From MA-ANB-1 sp040878225 (lineage in GTDB: Bacteria; Actinomycetota; Acidimicrobiia; Spongiisociales; ZC4RG35), in the NCBI GenBank assembly GCA_040878225.1, contig JBBDMR010000151.1, forward strand, positions 1 to 53,993: a stretch of 53,993 bases of DNA, written 5' to 3'. Both the position numbers and the translations under genes were made by a program. Each line of letters begins with the position of its first letter. Position 1 is the first letter of the stretch. Below, piece by piece: positions 34,816 through 46,583 of the stretch. The notes under the pieces are model-generated. The model had not been told where the DNA came from and searched no databases. It was given only the letters and a program-made list of their open reading frames with translations.

Positions 34816-35913
34816 ATGACGGCCGAACGCACCGTCGAGGGGCAGTCCTTGTGGATATCGCGGCTCATCGGGGCCGTCGGATTCGCATTGACCGCTTACA
34901 TCGCTCTGGGTCTGGTGGCCGGCGCGGACTGGAATCCGACGATATTCATCAAATTCGACGAACAGAACCCTCCTCTCCAGCAATACGCCGGGGAGAGATT
35001 CGACGAGATCGTCTTTGCCGGTGGGGATGGGCATGATGGCAAATACTTCTTCCTCCAGGCCTCGGACCCGTTCTACCTCCAGCCCGACGATCACGCTTTC
35101 CTCTTAGACCGCCCAACCTATCGCGCTCAGCGCATGCTCTACCCCACGCTGGCGGGTGGATTCGGGATGTTCCCTCCGGTCGTGACCGCATGGGTCCTCG
35201 TCACCCTCAACGTGATCGCGGTCGGCGTTGGTACCTATCTGACCTCACGGGTAGCGGTCCGACTCGGTCTGAGTCCCATGTTCGGGCTGGCCTTTTTCAT
35301 CAATCCTGCGATCTTCGTTTCAGCCATCATCAACACCGCCGAAGTGTTCGGGATGGTATTCCTGATGGGCGGAATCCTGAAGACGATGGATCGAAAACAC
35401 ACAGCCGCGGCGAGTCTGTTCACTCTCTCGGTCCTGTCCCGAGAGACGATGTTGCTCTGCGTCGTCGGTTGGGTGATATTCGAGGCGGTATCCCGTAAGA
35501 AACTGCGCTGGCAGATGTCTCTCCCGTTTGCGGCGGTGGCGGCATGGTGGGTCTACCTCAGATGGCGGATCGGTTACCTGACCGATGATGTGCAGGACGT
35601 CCGAGCCCTCGGGCGACCTTTGGATGGGTTCTTGAGCGCTTTTCAGGATTGGGTATCGCAACCGGAACGAGTGGACGACCTGTTAATTGGGTTAGGACTG
35701 GTCTTGATCTGCTGCTTCTTCGTCTACCTGGCGGCCGCCCGTCGTTCGCTCATACCTCTGATGGCAGCCGGGTTTGGCCTTGTCGGGCTGCTCATGGTTG
35801 AGGAAGTGTGGGCCCACTACTTCGATTCGACCCGCGCGTTGACACCGTTGATAACGTTCTTCTTCTTGTCGCTTCCCTTCGTGACCCGACCACATCCCGA
35901 GCACTTCGTCTGA
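34816..35913 (+). CDS. Polytopic membrane protein, surface-glycopolymer type (copy 1)
   Basis: The 365-residue protein has about nine hydrophobic helices. A conserved extracytoplasmic loop after helix 1 reads GGDGHDGKYFFLQASDP and then LDRPTYRAQRMLYPTLAG. The next gene has the same landmarks, so the two are tandem paralogues. Similar loops occur in GT-C-like proteins linked to cell-surface glycopolymers, so a glycosyltransferase or flippase-like role is possible. GTG 34810 is an alternative start. The context is a sugar-nucleotide cassette. Confidence 0.6.
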   Translation: MTAERTVEGQSLWISRLIGAVGFALTAYIALGLVAGADWNPTIFIKFDEQNPPLQQYAGERFDEIVFAGGDGHDGKYFFLQASDPFYLQPDDHAFLLDRPTYRAQRMLYPTLAGGFGMFPPVVTAWVLVTLNVIAVGVGTYLTSRVAVRLGLSPMFGLAFFINPAIFVSAIINTAEVFGMVFLMGGILKTMDRKHTAAASLFTLSVLSRETMLLCVVGWVIFEAVSRKKLRWQMSLPFAAVAAWWVYLRWRIGYLTDDVQDVRALGRPLDGFLSAFQDWVSQPERVDDLLIGLGLVLICCFFVYLAAARRSLIPLMAAGFGLVGLLMVEEVWAHYFDSTRALTPLITFFFLSLPFVTRPHPEHFV

Positions 35914-37028
35914 TGACGGGCTCCTTGGACCGAACAGCGGTAAGAGTTGGGCAGGTAACGCTGGCTCTCGGATTGCTTTTCGCTGCAAGCCATATCGCAC
36001 GCAACGACATGAACCCCACGGTCTTCATTGCGGTGGGAGAGGAGAGCGGAGAGATCAGGGAATACGCAGAGGCTTTGCTCGGCGAAGTGGTACTCAGGCC
36101 CGAACTGGGCCACGACGGACGATTCTTCTTTGTCCAGGGCAACGATCCATGGATGCTCGAGCCCGCTGACAACGCGTCGATCCTGGACCGGCCGGTGTAT
36201 CGGGCGCAGAGAATGGCCTATCCGGTACTGGCAAGTCTGGGTGGCATTCTCCCGCCAACAGGGGTGGTTTGGGGAATGGTGGCGGTGAACATCCTTGCCA
36301 TGGGCGTCGGGGCGTTCGTGTGTGGGTTGCTGGCTGTCCGGTTCGGTGGCTCCGCATGGTGGGGGTTGGCTTTCCCATTCAATATCGGGCTGATCAGTGA
36401 CTTCAGCATCGGCGGTGCCGGAATCGTTGCGACAGCAGCTGCCTTTGCTGCGGTGCTGTTGCTTCTCGAAGAGAAGGTTATGGGTGCCTCACTCTTGTTC
36501 GCGCTTTCCTGTCTGGCCAGGGAAGTGATGCTGATTGCTGTTGCCGGCGCCGTCATCTGGCTGCTGGTGACGAGGAAGCCGCGGATTGCGGCCCGGATCG
36601 CAATTTGGCCCGTTGTCGGTGTTGTGGCGTGGGGTGCCTATATACGTGTGGTCCTGCCCGGAGGGGGCGCCGTTGCCGAAGGCAATCTCGGCTTGCCCTT
36701 TGTTGGATTCGTCGACAACTTCGAGAATTGGGGCTCTGACCCGTTCGAGCTCCTCATCGGTCTCGTGGTGGTCGTGGTCCTGGTCTTCTATTCCTATCGA
36801 ACGTTGAGAAACCCATCGCTAACCGCCTGGACGTTCCTTCCCTTCGCTGTGCTTGCGTTCCTGTTGGCCGAGCCGGTCTGGGATGGCTACTTCAATATCA
36901 CCAGGGCGGTGGCACCGGTGCTGACGGCATACTTCCTGATCACATTTGCCCCATCAGTGGAGTATCAGAAGAGTCTCGTCGAAACAGCACCGCTAAATCC
37001 TTTTCGGCTATTCCAGAAAGCCAAGTAG
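35913..37028 (+). CDS. Polytopic membrane protein, surface-glycopolymer type (copy 2)
   Basis: The 371-residue protein is the tandem paralogue of the gene before it. It shares MNPTVFIAVGEESGEIREYA, then ELGHDGRFFFVQGNDPW and LDRPVYRAQRMAYPVLA, with the same number and spacing of helices. Its ATG shares the last base of the upstream stop (TGATG). The rest of the sequence is only weakly alike, so the duplication is old or the two are heterodimer partners. Function is unknown. Confidence 0.6.
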   Translation: MTGSLDRTAVRVGQVTLALGLLFAASHIARNDMNPTVFIAVGEESGEIREYAEALLGEVVLRPELGHDGRFFFVQGNDPWMLEPADNASILDRPVYRAQRMAYPVLASLGGILPPTGVVWGMVAVNILAMGVGAFVCGLLAVRFGGSAWWGLAFPFNIGLISDFSIGGAGIVATAAAFAAVLLLLEEKVMGASLLFALSCLAREVMLIAVAGAVIWLLVTRKPRIAARIAIWPVVGVVAWGAYIRVVLPGGGAVAEGNLGLPFVGFVDNFENWGSDPFELLIGLVVVVVLVFYSYRTLRNPSLTAWTFLPFAVLAFLLAEPVWDGYFNITRAVAPVLTAYFLITFAPSVEYQKSLVETAPLNPFRLFQKAK

Positions 37029-37087
37029 TCCGCTCTAACTCCCTCCACCTTGGGGCTCTCGTTGGATGTAGAACGCACAACTCCAAA

Positions 37088-37101
37088 CGAACAGGTGTTC
37101 G
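37088..37101. promoter_or_regulatory. LexA (SOS) box upstream of uvrA
   Basis: CGAACAGGTGTTCG is a perfect 14-bp palindrome that matches the Gram-positive/actinobacterial LexA site CGAAC-N4-GTTCG. It lies 47 bp upstream of the uvrA start, and TACACT at 37115-37120 is a plausible -10 box, so the site covers the -35 region. This predicts DNA-damage induction of uvrA. LexA itself is not in the window. Confidence 0.85.
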
Positions 37102-37148
37102 GTAGGAATCTGATTACACTGGCGTAACTCAGATACCAGGCGGAGTCG

Positions 37149-39977
<2,829 letters not shown>

Positions 39978-40025
39978 AGGCCACTTCCACCCTAAACATC
40001 CGAAGCGGCCCTGCCGATGTAGCCT

Positions 40026-41036
40026 GTGACTACTTTGGAGAATCAAGACATGTTTGACATGCGTCGGTCCGCGTTCGGTGGATTCCGCGAATTAGAGGGA
40101 AAACACGCCGTGGTCATGGGCGGTGCCGGCTTTCTCGGCTCTCACCTCTGCACCTGGCTCGTCTACTCGGGGGCGAAGGTCACCTGTATCGACAACCTCA
40201 TCACAGGTAACGCGGCAAACGTCGCCCACCTCATGGGTGACAAGAAGTTCCGGCTGATCGATTACGACGTCACCGACTTCCTCCATGTCGAAGGTGACGT
40301 CGACTACGTCCTCAACTTCGCTTCGCCGGCCTCACCGGTCGATTACCTGCAGTGGCCGATCCACACTCTGAAGGTGGGAGCGTTCGGCACCCACAAGGGC
40401 CTCGGCCTCGCCATGTCCAAGGGCGCCACATTCTTCCTTGCCTCCACCTCGGAGGTTTACGGCGACCCTCTGGTCAACCCCCAGCCAGAGAGCTACTGGG
40501 GCAACGTGAACCCGATCGGGCCCCGGGGTGTGTACGACGAGGCAAAGCGGTTCGCAGAGGCCCTCACCCTCGCCTACAACCGCGAGCATGGCCTCGACAC
40601 CCGCATCGTCCGGATCTTCAATACTTATGGACCGAAGATGCGGCCCAACGATGGCCGCGCCATTCCGGCGTTCTACAAGGCCGCGCTGGCGAACGAACCG
40701 CTGCCGGTATTCGGGGACGGGTCGCAGACCCGTTCGCTTTGTTATGTGGATGACGAGATCGAGGGAATTCTCCGCCTCCTGCTCTCCGAGGAGACAGCCC
40801 CGGTGAACATCGGCAACCCCGAAGAGGTCTCGATGCTCGAGCTTGCCGAAGCCGTTCAGGACGTCGTCGGCAACCATCCCGGCGTCGAATTTCATCCGAT
40901 TCCCGTGGACGACCCCAAGGTCCGCAGGCCTGACACCACCAGGGCCGAAGAAGTTCTCGGCTGGAAGGCCCAGATCAGCCTGCGTGAAGGTCTCGAACGA
41001 ACCACCCCGTGGTTCAGGGACGTCCTCGGCTACTGA
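40026..41036 (+). CDS. UDP-glucuronate-decarboxylase-like SDR enzyme
   Basis: The 336-residue protein is an extended short-chain dehydrogenase: NAD-binding GGAGFLGSH (32-40), catalytic Y170-x3-K174 (GVYDEAK), and STSEVYGDP. FASPASPVDYLQWPIHTLKVG and RIFNTYGPKMRPNDGR are typical of UDP-xylose synthases. Such enzymes turn UDP-glucuronate into UDP-xylose or a related 4-keto intermediate for surface sugars. GTG 40026 was taken as the start; ATG 40050 is also possible. It lies between uvrA and a methyltransferase gene. Confidence 0.85.
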   Translation: MTTLENQDMFDMRRSAFGGFRELEGKHAVVMGGAGFLGSHLCTWLVYSGAKVTCIDNLITGNAANVAHLMGDKKFRLIDYDVTDFLHVEGDVDYVLNFASPASPVDYLQWPIHTLKVGAFGTHKGLGLAMSKGATFFLASTSEVYGDPLVNPQPESYWGNVNPIGPRGVYDEAKRFAEALTLAYNREHGLDTRIVRIFNTYGPKMRPNDGRAIPAFYKAALANEPLPVFGDGSQTRSLCYVDDEIEGILRLLLSEETAPVNIGNPEEVSMLELAEAVQDVVGNHPGVEFHPIPVDDPKVRRPDTTRAEEVLGWKAQISLREGLERTTPWFRDVLGY

Positions 41037-41069
41037 AACAACGTCCGGGATCGGCTTCAATGAGAGGCG

Positions 41070-41747
41070 ATGTCCTGGACCCAACTCGGAGAATGGTGGA
41101 GCGCTGAACTGGCCAGCGACGGTGCCTATGAGGAAGTGGTGACACCGCTCCTCCTCGAAGTGCTCCAGCCCCAACCGGGCTCGGTATACCTCGATCTCGG
41201 TTGCGGGGATGGCCGGGTAATGGTCCCAGTCAGCACCGCCGGTGCCTCTCCCGTCGGCGTTGAACTCGCGCCAGATCTGGCCCGGCTCGCTTCGACAAGA
41301 GCGCCGACAGTCATCGACAGCTTGCCCGGCTTGAACTCCATACGAGCTCAAGCCGTCGATGGCGCTTATTCGGTGTTGGTGCTCGAACACCTCCCCGAGA
41401 CTGCCTCCTTTTTCGCAGGAGCTGCCCGGGTGGTCCGTCCCGGGGGGGTCTTCGGTCTGGTCATCAACCATCCGGCGTGGACGGCGCCAGGATCGACGCC
41501 GATCACCGACGAGGACGGCGAGACCCTGTGGAGGCCAGGTGAATACTTCGAACCGGGTGGCTCCAGCGAAGAGCCTGCCGGAGACAGCACCGTGACCTTC
41601 TACCACCGGACCACCGCCGAACTGCTCAATGCTGCCGCCGCGGCAGGGTGGAGCCTGGAGCGGATGATCGAACGGCCCCACCACGAACTCGAAGACCAGT
41701 CGGGTATCCCACGATTGATGGCGTGTCGGTGGCAGCTCTTACCCTGA
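41070..41747 (+). CDS. SAM-dependent methyltransferase
   Basis: The 225-residue protein has the class I methyltransferase fold. The SAM-binding loop is YLDLGCGDGRVMVP (about 35-48), followed by VGVELAPDLARLA and YSVLVLEHLPETASFF, then VVRPGGVFGLVI. The C-terminus has RTTAELLNAAAAAGW, as in small-molecule methyltransferases. It lies 33 bp after the decarboxylase-like gene and 6 bp before uvrC, so it is in the same operon. The substrate is unknown. Confidence 0.82.
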   Translation: MSWTQLGEWWSAELASDGAYEEVVTPLLLEVLQPQPGSVYLDLGCGDGRVMVPVSTAGASPVGVELAPDLARLASTRAPTVIDSLPGLNSIRAQAVDGAYSVLVLEHLPETASFFAGAARVVRPGGVFGLVINHPAWTAPGSTPITDEDGETLWRPGEYFEPGGSSEEPAGDSTVTFYHRTTAELLNAAAAAGWSLERMIERPHHELEDQSGIPRLMACRWQLLP

Positions 41748-41753
41748 GGCACA

Positions 41754-43580
41754 ATGTTCGACCGGCCTAAGCCCTCCGAGATCCCGGACCATCCCGGTGC
41801 CTACCTGTTCCGTGACCGGAACGGCAAGGTGATCTATGTAGGTAAGGCGAAGAGCCTCCGCAGCCGGGTCTCCTCGTACTTCGGGATCGGCCTGCATCCG
41901 CGCACTCAGACGATGGTCGACAACGCCCGCGCCGTCGAGTGGATCATCACCGAGTCCGAAGTGGCAGCGCTGATGCTCGAGTACACGCTGATCAAGAAGC
42001 ATCGTCCCCGTTTCAATGTGAAACTGGTCGATGACAAGTCGTACCCGTATCTGGCGATCACACGCAGCCACGAGTGGCCACGCGCCCAGGTGATGCGGGG
42101 GAAGAAGCGGAAGGGAAACCAGTATTTCGGGCCCTACGCCCATACATATGCGATCAGGAAGACTCTCGACCAGTTGTTGCGCACATTCCCGGTGCGCACT
42201 TGCTCCAACGCGATGTTCGAGCGCCAGAAAGCCCAGAATCGCCCTTGCCTTCTCTTCCACATCGAGAAGTGCTCCGGCCCGTGCATCGGCGAGGTGGCGC
42301 CGGGCGACTATCAGGAATTGGTCGACGGTTTGGCCACCTTCCTCGGAGGCGACACCGAGGCGGTACTGGAAGCACTCGACGAGGAGATGTGGGGAGCCTC
42401 GAACCGTCAGGAGTTCGAGCTGGCGGCGCGTCATCGCGACCGTATCGACGATGTCCGCCGGGCGATGCTCCGCCAGGAGGTCGTCACCGAGAAGCCGGAG
42501 AACTTCGACCTGATCTCATTCCACGGCGACGAATTGGAGTCGGCATTTCAGATTCTCTATGTGCGCCAGGGGAGGGTCGTCGGCCGGAAAGGGACCGTCG
42601 TCGACCGGGTCGAGGAGCTGACCGATAACGAGCTGGTGGCACGGGTGATTCGGGAGCTCTACGGCGACGAGGAGCCACCTCGGGAGGTGCTGGTGTCGAT
42701 CGAACCTGCCGAAATCGACCTGATCACTGCCTGGCTTGTCGAGCGACGGGGCGCCAACGTCGACCTCAGGGTTCCCCAACGCGGGTCGAAGCGGCGGCTG
42801 TTGGAGACTACGACGATGAATGCTGCCGAAGCGTTCGCACGGCACCGGCTCAGGCGACAGAAAGACCACAACGCCCGGGCAAGAGCGCTGCGGTCGCTCC
42901 AGGAAGAGCTCGACCTGCCCGAAGCCCCGCTCCGCATCGAGGCCTACGACATCTCCACTCTCCAGGGGACCAACACCGTTGCCTCTATGGTGGTTCTCGA
43001 AGACGGTATGCCCAGGCCGTCCGAATATCGCCGATTCAAGATCAAGTCCGTAAAGGGCCAGGACGACTTCGCCTCAATGGAGGAGACCGTTCGTCGGCGC
43101 TTCAGGGCCTACCTGGCCGATAGAGACAAGCCTTTGGGTGAACAGGGGAGGTTCTCCTACCCGCCCTCGCTGATCGTTATTGACGGAGGGCCGGGACAGT
43201 TGGGACGGGCGACCAAGGTCCTCGATGAGCTCGACCTCGAGATCCCGGTCGTCGGCCTCGCGAAGCGAATGGAAGAGGTCTACCTGCCCGGCAAGCCCGA
43301 GCCGGTGCGGATCGCCAGGGACGCCGAAGCGCTCTATCTCCTGCAGCAGGTTCGCGACGAGGCGCATCGCTTCGCCATCACCTACCACCGCCAGCTCCGG
43401 TCTAAATCGATGATCGACTCCATCCTCGACGAGGTTCCGGGGATTGGGGCCAAGCGCAAAGGTGACCTGCTGCGCAGGTTCGGTTCGCTGAAGAAAATCC
43501 GCGAGGCTACTGCGGACGAACTCGCCGGGGTTGTGCCCAGGGGAGTGGCCAACCATCTGTACGCTGTGCTGCACAATTAG
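41754..43580 (+). CDS. uvrC: Excinuclease ABC subunit C
   Basis: The 608-residue endonuclease makes both incisions around damage marked by UvrB. The N-terminal GIY-YIG domain has GAYLFRDRNGKVIYVGKAKS. A UVR domain near 195-235 binds UvrB (EEMWGASNRQEFELAARHRD). The second nuclease (RNase H-like) has the aspartate of RIEAYDISTLQGTNTVASMV. The C-terminal helix-hairpin-helix is EVPGIGAKRKGDLLRRFGS. ATG 41754 was taken as the start. It is followed by rapZ 8 bp later, as usual in actinobacteria. Confidence 0.96.
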   Translation: MFDRPKPSEIPDHPGAYLFRDRNGKVIYVGKAKSLRSRVSSYFGIGLHPRTQTMVDNARAVEWIITESEVAALMLEYTLIKKHRPRFNVKLVDDKSYPYLAITRSHEWPRAQVMRGKKRKGNQYFGPYAHTYAIRKTLDQLLRTFPVRTCSNAMFERQKAQNRPCLLFHIEKCSGPCIGEVAPGDYQELVDGLATFLGGDTEAVLEALDEEMWGASNRQEFELAARHRDRIDDVRRAMLRQEVVTEKPENFDLISFHGDELESAFQILYVRQGRVVGRKGTVVDRVEELTDNELVARVIRELYGDEEPPREVLVSIEPAEIDLITAWLVERRGANVDLRVPQRGSKRRLLETTTMNAAEAFARHRLRRQKDHNARARALRSLQEELDLPEAPLRIEAYDISTLQGTNTVASMVVLEDGMPRPSEYRRFKIKSVKGQDDFASMEETVRRRFRAYLADRDKPLGEQGRFSYPPSLIVIDGGPGQLGRATKVLDELDLEIPVVGLAKRMEEVYLPGKPEPVRIARDAEALYLLQQVRDEAHRFAITYHRQLRSKSMIDSILDEVPGIGAKRKGDLLRRFGSLKKIREATADELAGVVPRGVANHLYAVLHN

Positions 43581-43588
43581 GATCGGCA

Positions 43589-44461
43589 ATGGAAATCGGC
43601 TCAATCGAACACCCCCACGTCCTGTTGGTCAGCGGTATGTCCGGCGCCGGGCGCAGCACGGCGGCGAATGTCATCGAGGACCTCGGATACAGCGTCATCG
43701 ACAACCTCCCGCCGAGCCTGCTGGTCCAGGCGGTAGAAGCCCACGACATCCCCGAGCACCACAAGCATCTGGCTGTCGTCATCGACTCCCGGAGCGGTCT
43801 TCCCATCGAGGAGCTGAAAACTGCAATCGTGGAGCTGGCCCGAGACGGGGTCCAGACCCGCACGGTCTTCCTCGATGCCGAAGACGATGTAATCGTTCGC
43901 CGTTATGAGGAGAATCGCCGGCCCCACCCCCTCGGAGAGCCGACCATCTCCGCGGCAATCGGCGCCGAGCGAGAGATGCTCGCCGAGTTGCGAGAGATGT
44001 CCGACTACTACATCGACACCTCGAATCTGAATATCCATCAGTTGCGCGAGCAGCTGACAACCCTGTTCGCAGATGAGGACATGACCGCTCCGATGCGGGT
44101 GTCAGTGCGCTCCTTCGGTTTCAAACACGGGAGCCCTCGAGATGCCGACCTCCTCTTCGACGTCCGTTTCCTCCCCAACCCGCACTGGGTGCCCGAACTG
44201 CGCGAGAAGAGGGGGAACGAGGCGGAGGTCAGTGAATATGTGTTGGAACAGCCCGGCGCAGTCGAATTCGTCGACCAGGTCGAGCAAATGCTGACTTTTC
44301 TCATACCCCTGTTTGAGACCGAGGGCAAGTCGTACCTCTCCATCGGTATCGGATGTACGGGAGGCCACCACCGTTCTGTGGCAATTGCCGAGGAGATCGG
44401 CAAGAGACTCAATGATCGCGATATCAGGGCAGTTGTTCGTCACCGGGACATCGACAATTGA
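43589..44461 (+). CDS. rapZ: RapZ/YvcJ-type nucleotide-binding protein
   Basis: The 290-residue protein is an ATP/GTP-binding regulator linked to cell-envelope and sRNA control in other bacteria. The P-loop reads SGMSGAGRSTA, with arginine where the classical Walker A has lysine; this substitution is common in actinobacterial members. IGIGCTGGHHRSV is the C-terminal family signature, and YYIDTSNLNIHQLREQ is also typical. It overlaps the yvcK-like gene by four bases (TTGA). The partner protein is not known here. Confidence 0.92.
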   Translation: MEIGSIEHPHVLLVSGMSGAGRSTAANVIEDLGYSVIDNLPPSLLVQAVEAHDIPEHHKHLAVVIDSRSGLPIEELKTAIVELARDGVQTRTVFLDAEDDVIVRRYEENRRPHPLGEPTISAAIGAEREMLAELREMSDYYIDTSNLNIHQLREQLTTLFADEDMTAPMRVSVRSFGFKHGSPRDADLLFDVRFLPNPHWVPELREKRGNEAEVSEYVLEQPGAVEFVDQVEQMLTFLIPLFETEGKSYLSIGIGCTGGHHRSVAIAEEIGKRLNDRDIRAVVRHRDIDN

Positions 44462-45432
44462 AACCGCAGACCGATATCGCGATGCAGCCTTTCCTGCTCG
44501 ACCCGAACGGGCCGAGTGTGGTCGCGATTGGAGGGGGGCACGGCCAGGCAGCGGCCCTCGAGGCGATCCAATGTTATGCCTCCAACATCACCGCACTGGT
44601 AACCGTGGTCGACGATGGCGGGTCTTCGGGACGTCTGACCGGGCTCGGCATCCCACCCCCTGGTGACCTCCGCCGCTGTTTGCTAGCGCTCACGCCCGAG
44701 CCGTCGCTGTGGTCGGAGCTATTTGCGCACCGCTTCGCCGAAGGCGACGTCATCGACCACTCGCTGGGAAACCTGATCCTCGCCGGCCTCGCTCATATGT
44801 TCGGCGACTTCGAGACCGCAGTAGCTACCGCGGGAAGGATGCTCGGGGCAGTGGGCGATGTGATTCCGGTGGCGGCAGATCCTTTGGTGCTCCACGCCCG
44901 AATCGACGGGACCCATGTAACGGGTCAGAAAAAGATCACCTCGACCAGCGGGACCTTCGAGGACCTGTGGATCGAACCTGCCGATGTTGTCGCGTCCCGC
45001 AGCGCCCTCGCAGCAGTGGCGGCGGCAGATCAGATCGTAATCGGCCCCGGGAGTCTCTACACATCGGTGATCTCGGCACTCAAGGTCAACATGCTCGCCG
45101 ACGCGGTGATGCGCGCCCGGGCACAGCGGGTGTTTGTCCTCAACCTCGTCACCCAGGACGGTGAGACCCTCGGGATGAATGGTGCCGAGCACCTGGCCGC
45201 CCTCCACGACCATGTCGGCATCGAAGGGCCTGCGGTCGTCGTCGCCCACACCGGGGAGTTGACTGTTCCTGACGGCCATCGCGAGGTGACGATCGACACC
45301 GAGGTTGCCGCGACCCACGGATGGAGAGTGGTGTTCGCCGACGTGGCCGATCAGGATGCTCATTGGCCGACACACGACCCGCTAAAACTGGGACGTATCC
45401 TTGAAGATCTAGCCATGGGGAACCAGATATGA
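44458..45432 (+). CDS. yvcK: YvcK/CofD-like regulator of envelope and carbon metabolism
   Basis: The 324-residue protein is of the YvcK family, which shares the CofD fold and is required for growth on gluconeogenic carbon and for cell shape in Gram-positive bacteria. VVAIGGGHGQAAALEAI is the nucleotide-sugar-binding motif. VVDDGGSSGRLTGLGIPPPGD and DHSLGNLILAGL are also family-typical. The start is TTG 44458; ATG 44482 is possible. The stop overlaps pgk by four bases. In relatives whiA comes next; here it does not. Confidence 0.92.
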   Translation: MKPQTDIAMQPFLLDPNGPSVVAIGGGHGQAAALEAIQCYASNITALVTVVDDGGSSGRLTGLGIPPPGDLRRCLLALTPEPSLWSELFAHRFAEGDVIDHSLGNLILAGLAHMFGDFETAVATAGRMLGAVGDVIPVAADPLVLHARIDGTHVTGQKKITSTSGTFEDLWIEPADVVASRSALAAVAAADQIVIGPGSLYTSVISALKVNMLADAVMRARAQRVFVLNLVTQDGETLGMNGAEHLAALHDHVGIEGPAVVVAHTGELTVPDGHREVTIDTEVAATHGWRVVFADVADQDAHWPTHDPLKLGRILEDLAMGNQI

Positions 45433-46583
45433 AGAAATACCTGACATTGGACGACGTCGACGTTTCCGGGGCACGGGTCCTGGTGCGCTCAGACCTGAAC
45501 GTGCCGCTTGACGAAGACGGCGTGATCACAGACGACTTCCGTATCAAGTCGGCTTTGCCCACTCTTGAGCGGTTGTTGGCCGAAGGGGCGAAAGTGACGG
45601 TCTGCTCCCACCTCGGGAGGCCCCGCGGGCCGAACCCGCACTATTCGATGAAGGTGGTCGCGCAGCGATTGGCGGAACTGACCGGCTATGAGGTGACCAT
45701 GGGCCGTCATGCCGACAGCGACATCAAAGTCCTCGAAAACACCAGGTTCGATGAGGGTGAGACATCCAACGATCCGATCCTCGCTGCAAGACTGGCCGAC
45801 GGGATGGACCTTTTTGTCCAGGATGCCTTTGGCTCTGTGCACCGTGCTCATGCTTCGACCGTCGGAGTGGCTTCGCTGGTGAAGAGCGTTGCCGGCCCGC
45901 TGTTGGATCGAGAATTGTCCGCCTTCAAGAACTTCACCGACGACCCGCAGTCTCCGTACACGATCGTTTTGGGAGGGGCCAAAGTATCGGACAAGCTCGG
46001 CCTGATCGAGAACCTGTTGCCCAAAGTCGACCAGATGCTGATCGGCGGCGGAATGTGCTTCACGTTCCTCAAAGCCAGGGGGGAGTCGGTCGGGGCATCG
46101 GTGGTCCAGGAGGACATGATCGAAGCAGCTGGCGAGCTCCTCGAGGGCGAGTTCGGCGACAAGATCATGCTCCCCCTCGACGTGGTCGCCTCAACTTCGT
46201 TCACCAGGTCGGGAGCAAACCGGATCGTCGATGTCCACTCGCTCAGCGAGCATGAGATCGGCCTCGACATCGGGCCATCCACCTACAACCTGTTCGCTGA
46301 CACCATCCGAAGGTCGAAGACGATCTTCTGGAACGGGCCGATGGGGGTCTTCGAATGGGAGTCTTACCGGATGGGGACCGAACGCGTCGCCAGTGCGATG
46401 GCGGCTACAGACGGTTACACGGGTGTGGGAGGCGGTGACTCCGCAGCGGCGGTTCGCATGCTCGGCTACGAGGAGCAGATCGATCATCTTTCGACGGGCG
46501 GGGGAGCGGGACTCGAGTTGCTCGAGGGAAGGGCTCTCCCCGGGGTTGAAGTCCTGGAGAGATGGGCACAGGAAGCAGAGTGA
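45429..46583 (+). CDS. pgk: Phosphoglycerate kinase
   Basis: The 384-residue enzyme makes ATP from 1,3-bisphosphoglycerate in glycolysis. RSDLNVPLD (near 19-27), SHLGRPRGPN, and ENTRFDEGETSND form the substrate site, and GGGDSAAAVRML with GGGAGLELLEG the nucleotide side. Length is slightly below the 395-415 usual for bacteria but no motif is missing. ATG 45429 overlaps the yvcK stop. It starts a tight glycolytic run, pgk–tpiA–gpmA, with four-base overlaps. gap, normally just before pgk, is absent. Confidence 0.96.
   Translation: MKKYLTLDDVDVSGARVLVRSDLNVPLDEDGVITDDFRIKSALPTLERLLAEGAKVTVCSHLGRPRGPNPHYSMKVVAQRLAELTGYEVTMGRHADSDIKVLENTRFDEGETSNDPILAARLADGMDLFVQDAFGSVHRAHASTVGVASLVKSVAGPLLDRELSAFKNFTDDPQSPYTIVLGGAKVSDKLGLIENLLPKVDQMLIGGGMCFTFLKARGESVGASVVQEDMIEAAGELLEGEFGDKIMLPLDVVASTSFTRSGANRIVDVHSLSEHEIGLDIGPSTYNLFADTIRRSKTIFWNGPMGVFEWESYRMGTERVASAMAATDGYTGVGGGDSAAAVRMLGYEEQIDHLSTGGGAGLELLEGRALPGVEVLERWAQEAE

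Noticed and set aside
43589..44461. Loss of the Walker A lysine in RapZ (GAGRS) as a dead ATPase
   Set aside because: To my knowledge arginine at this position is usual in actinobacterial RapZ, so it is a lineage trait.
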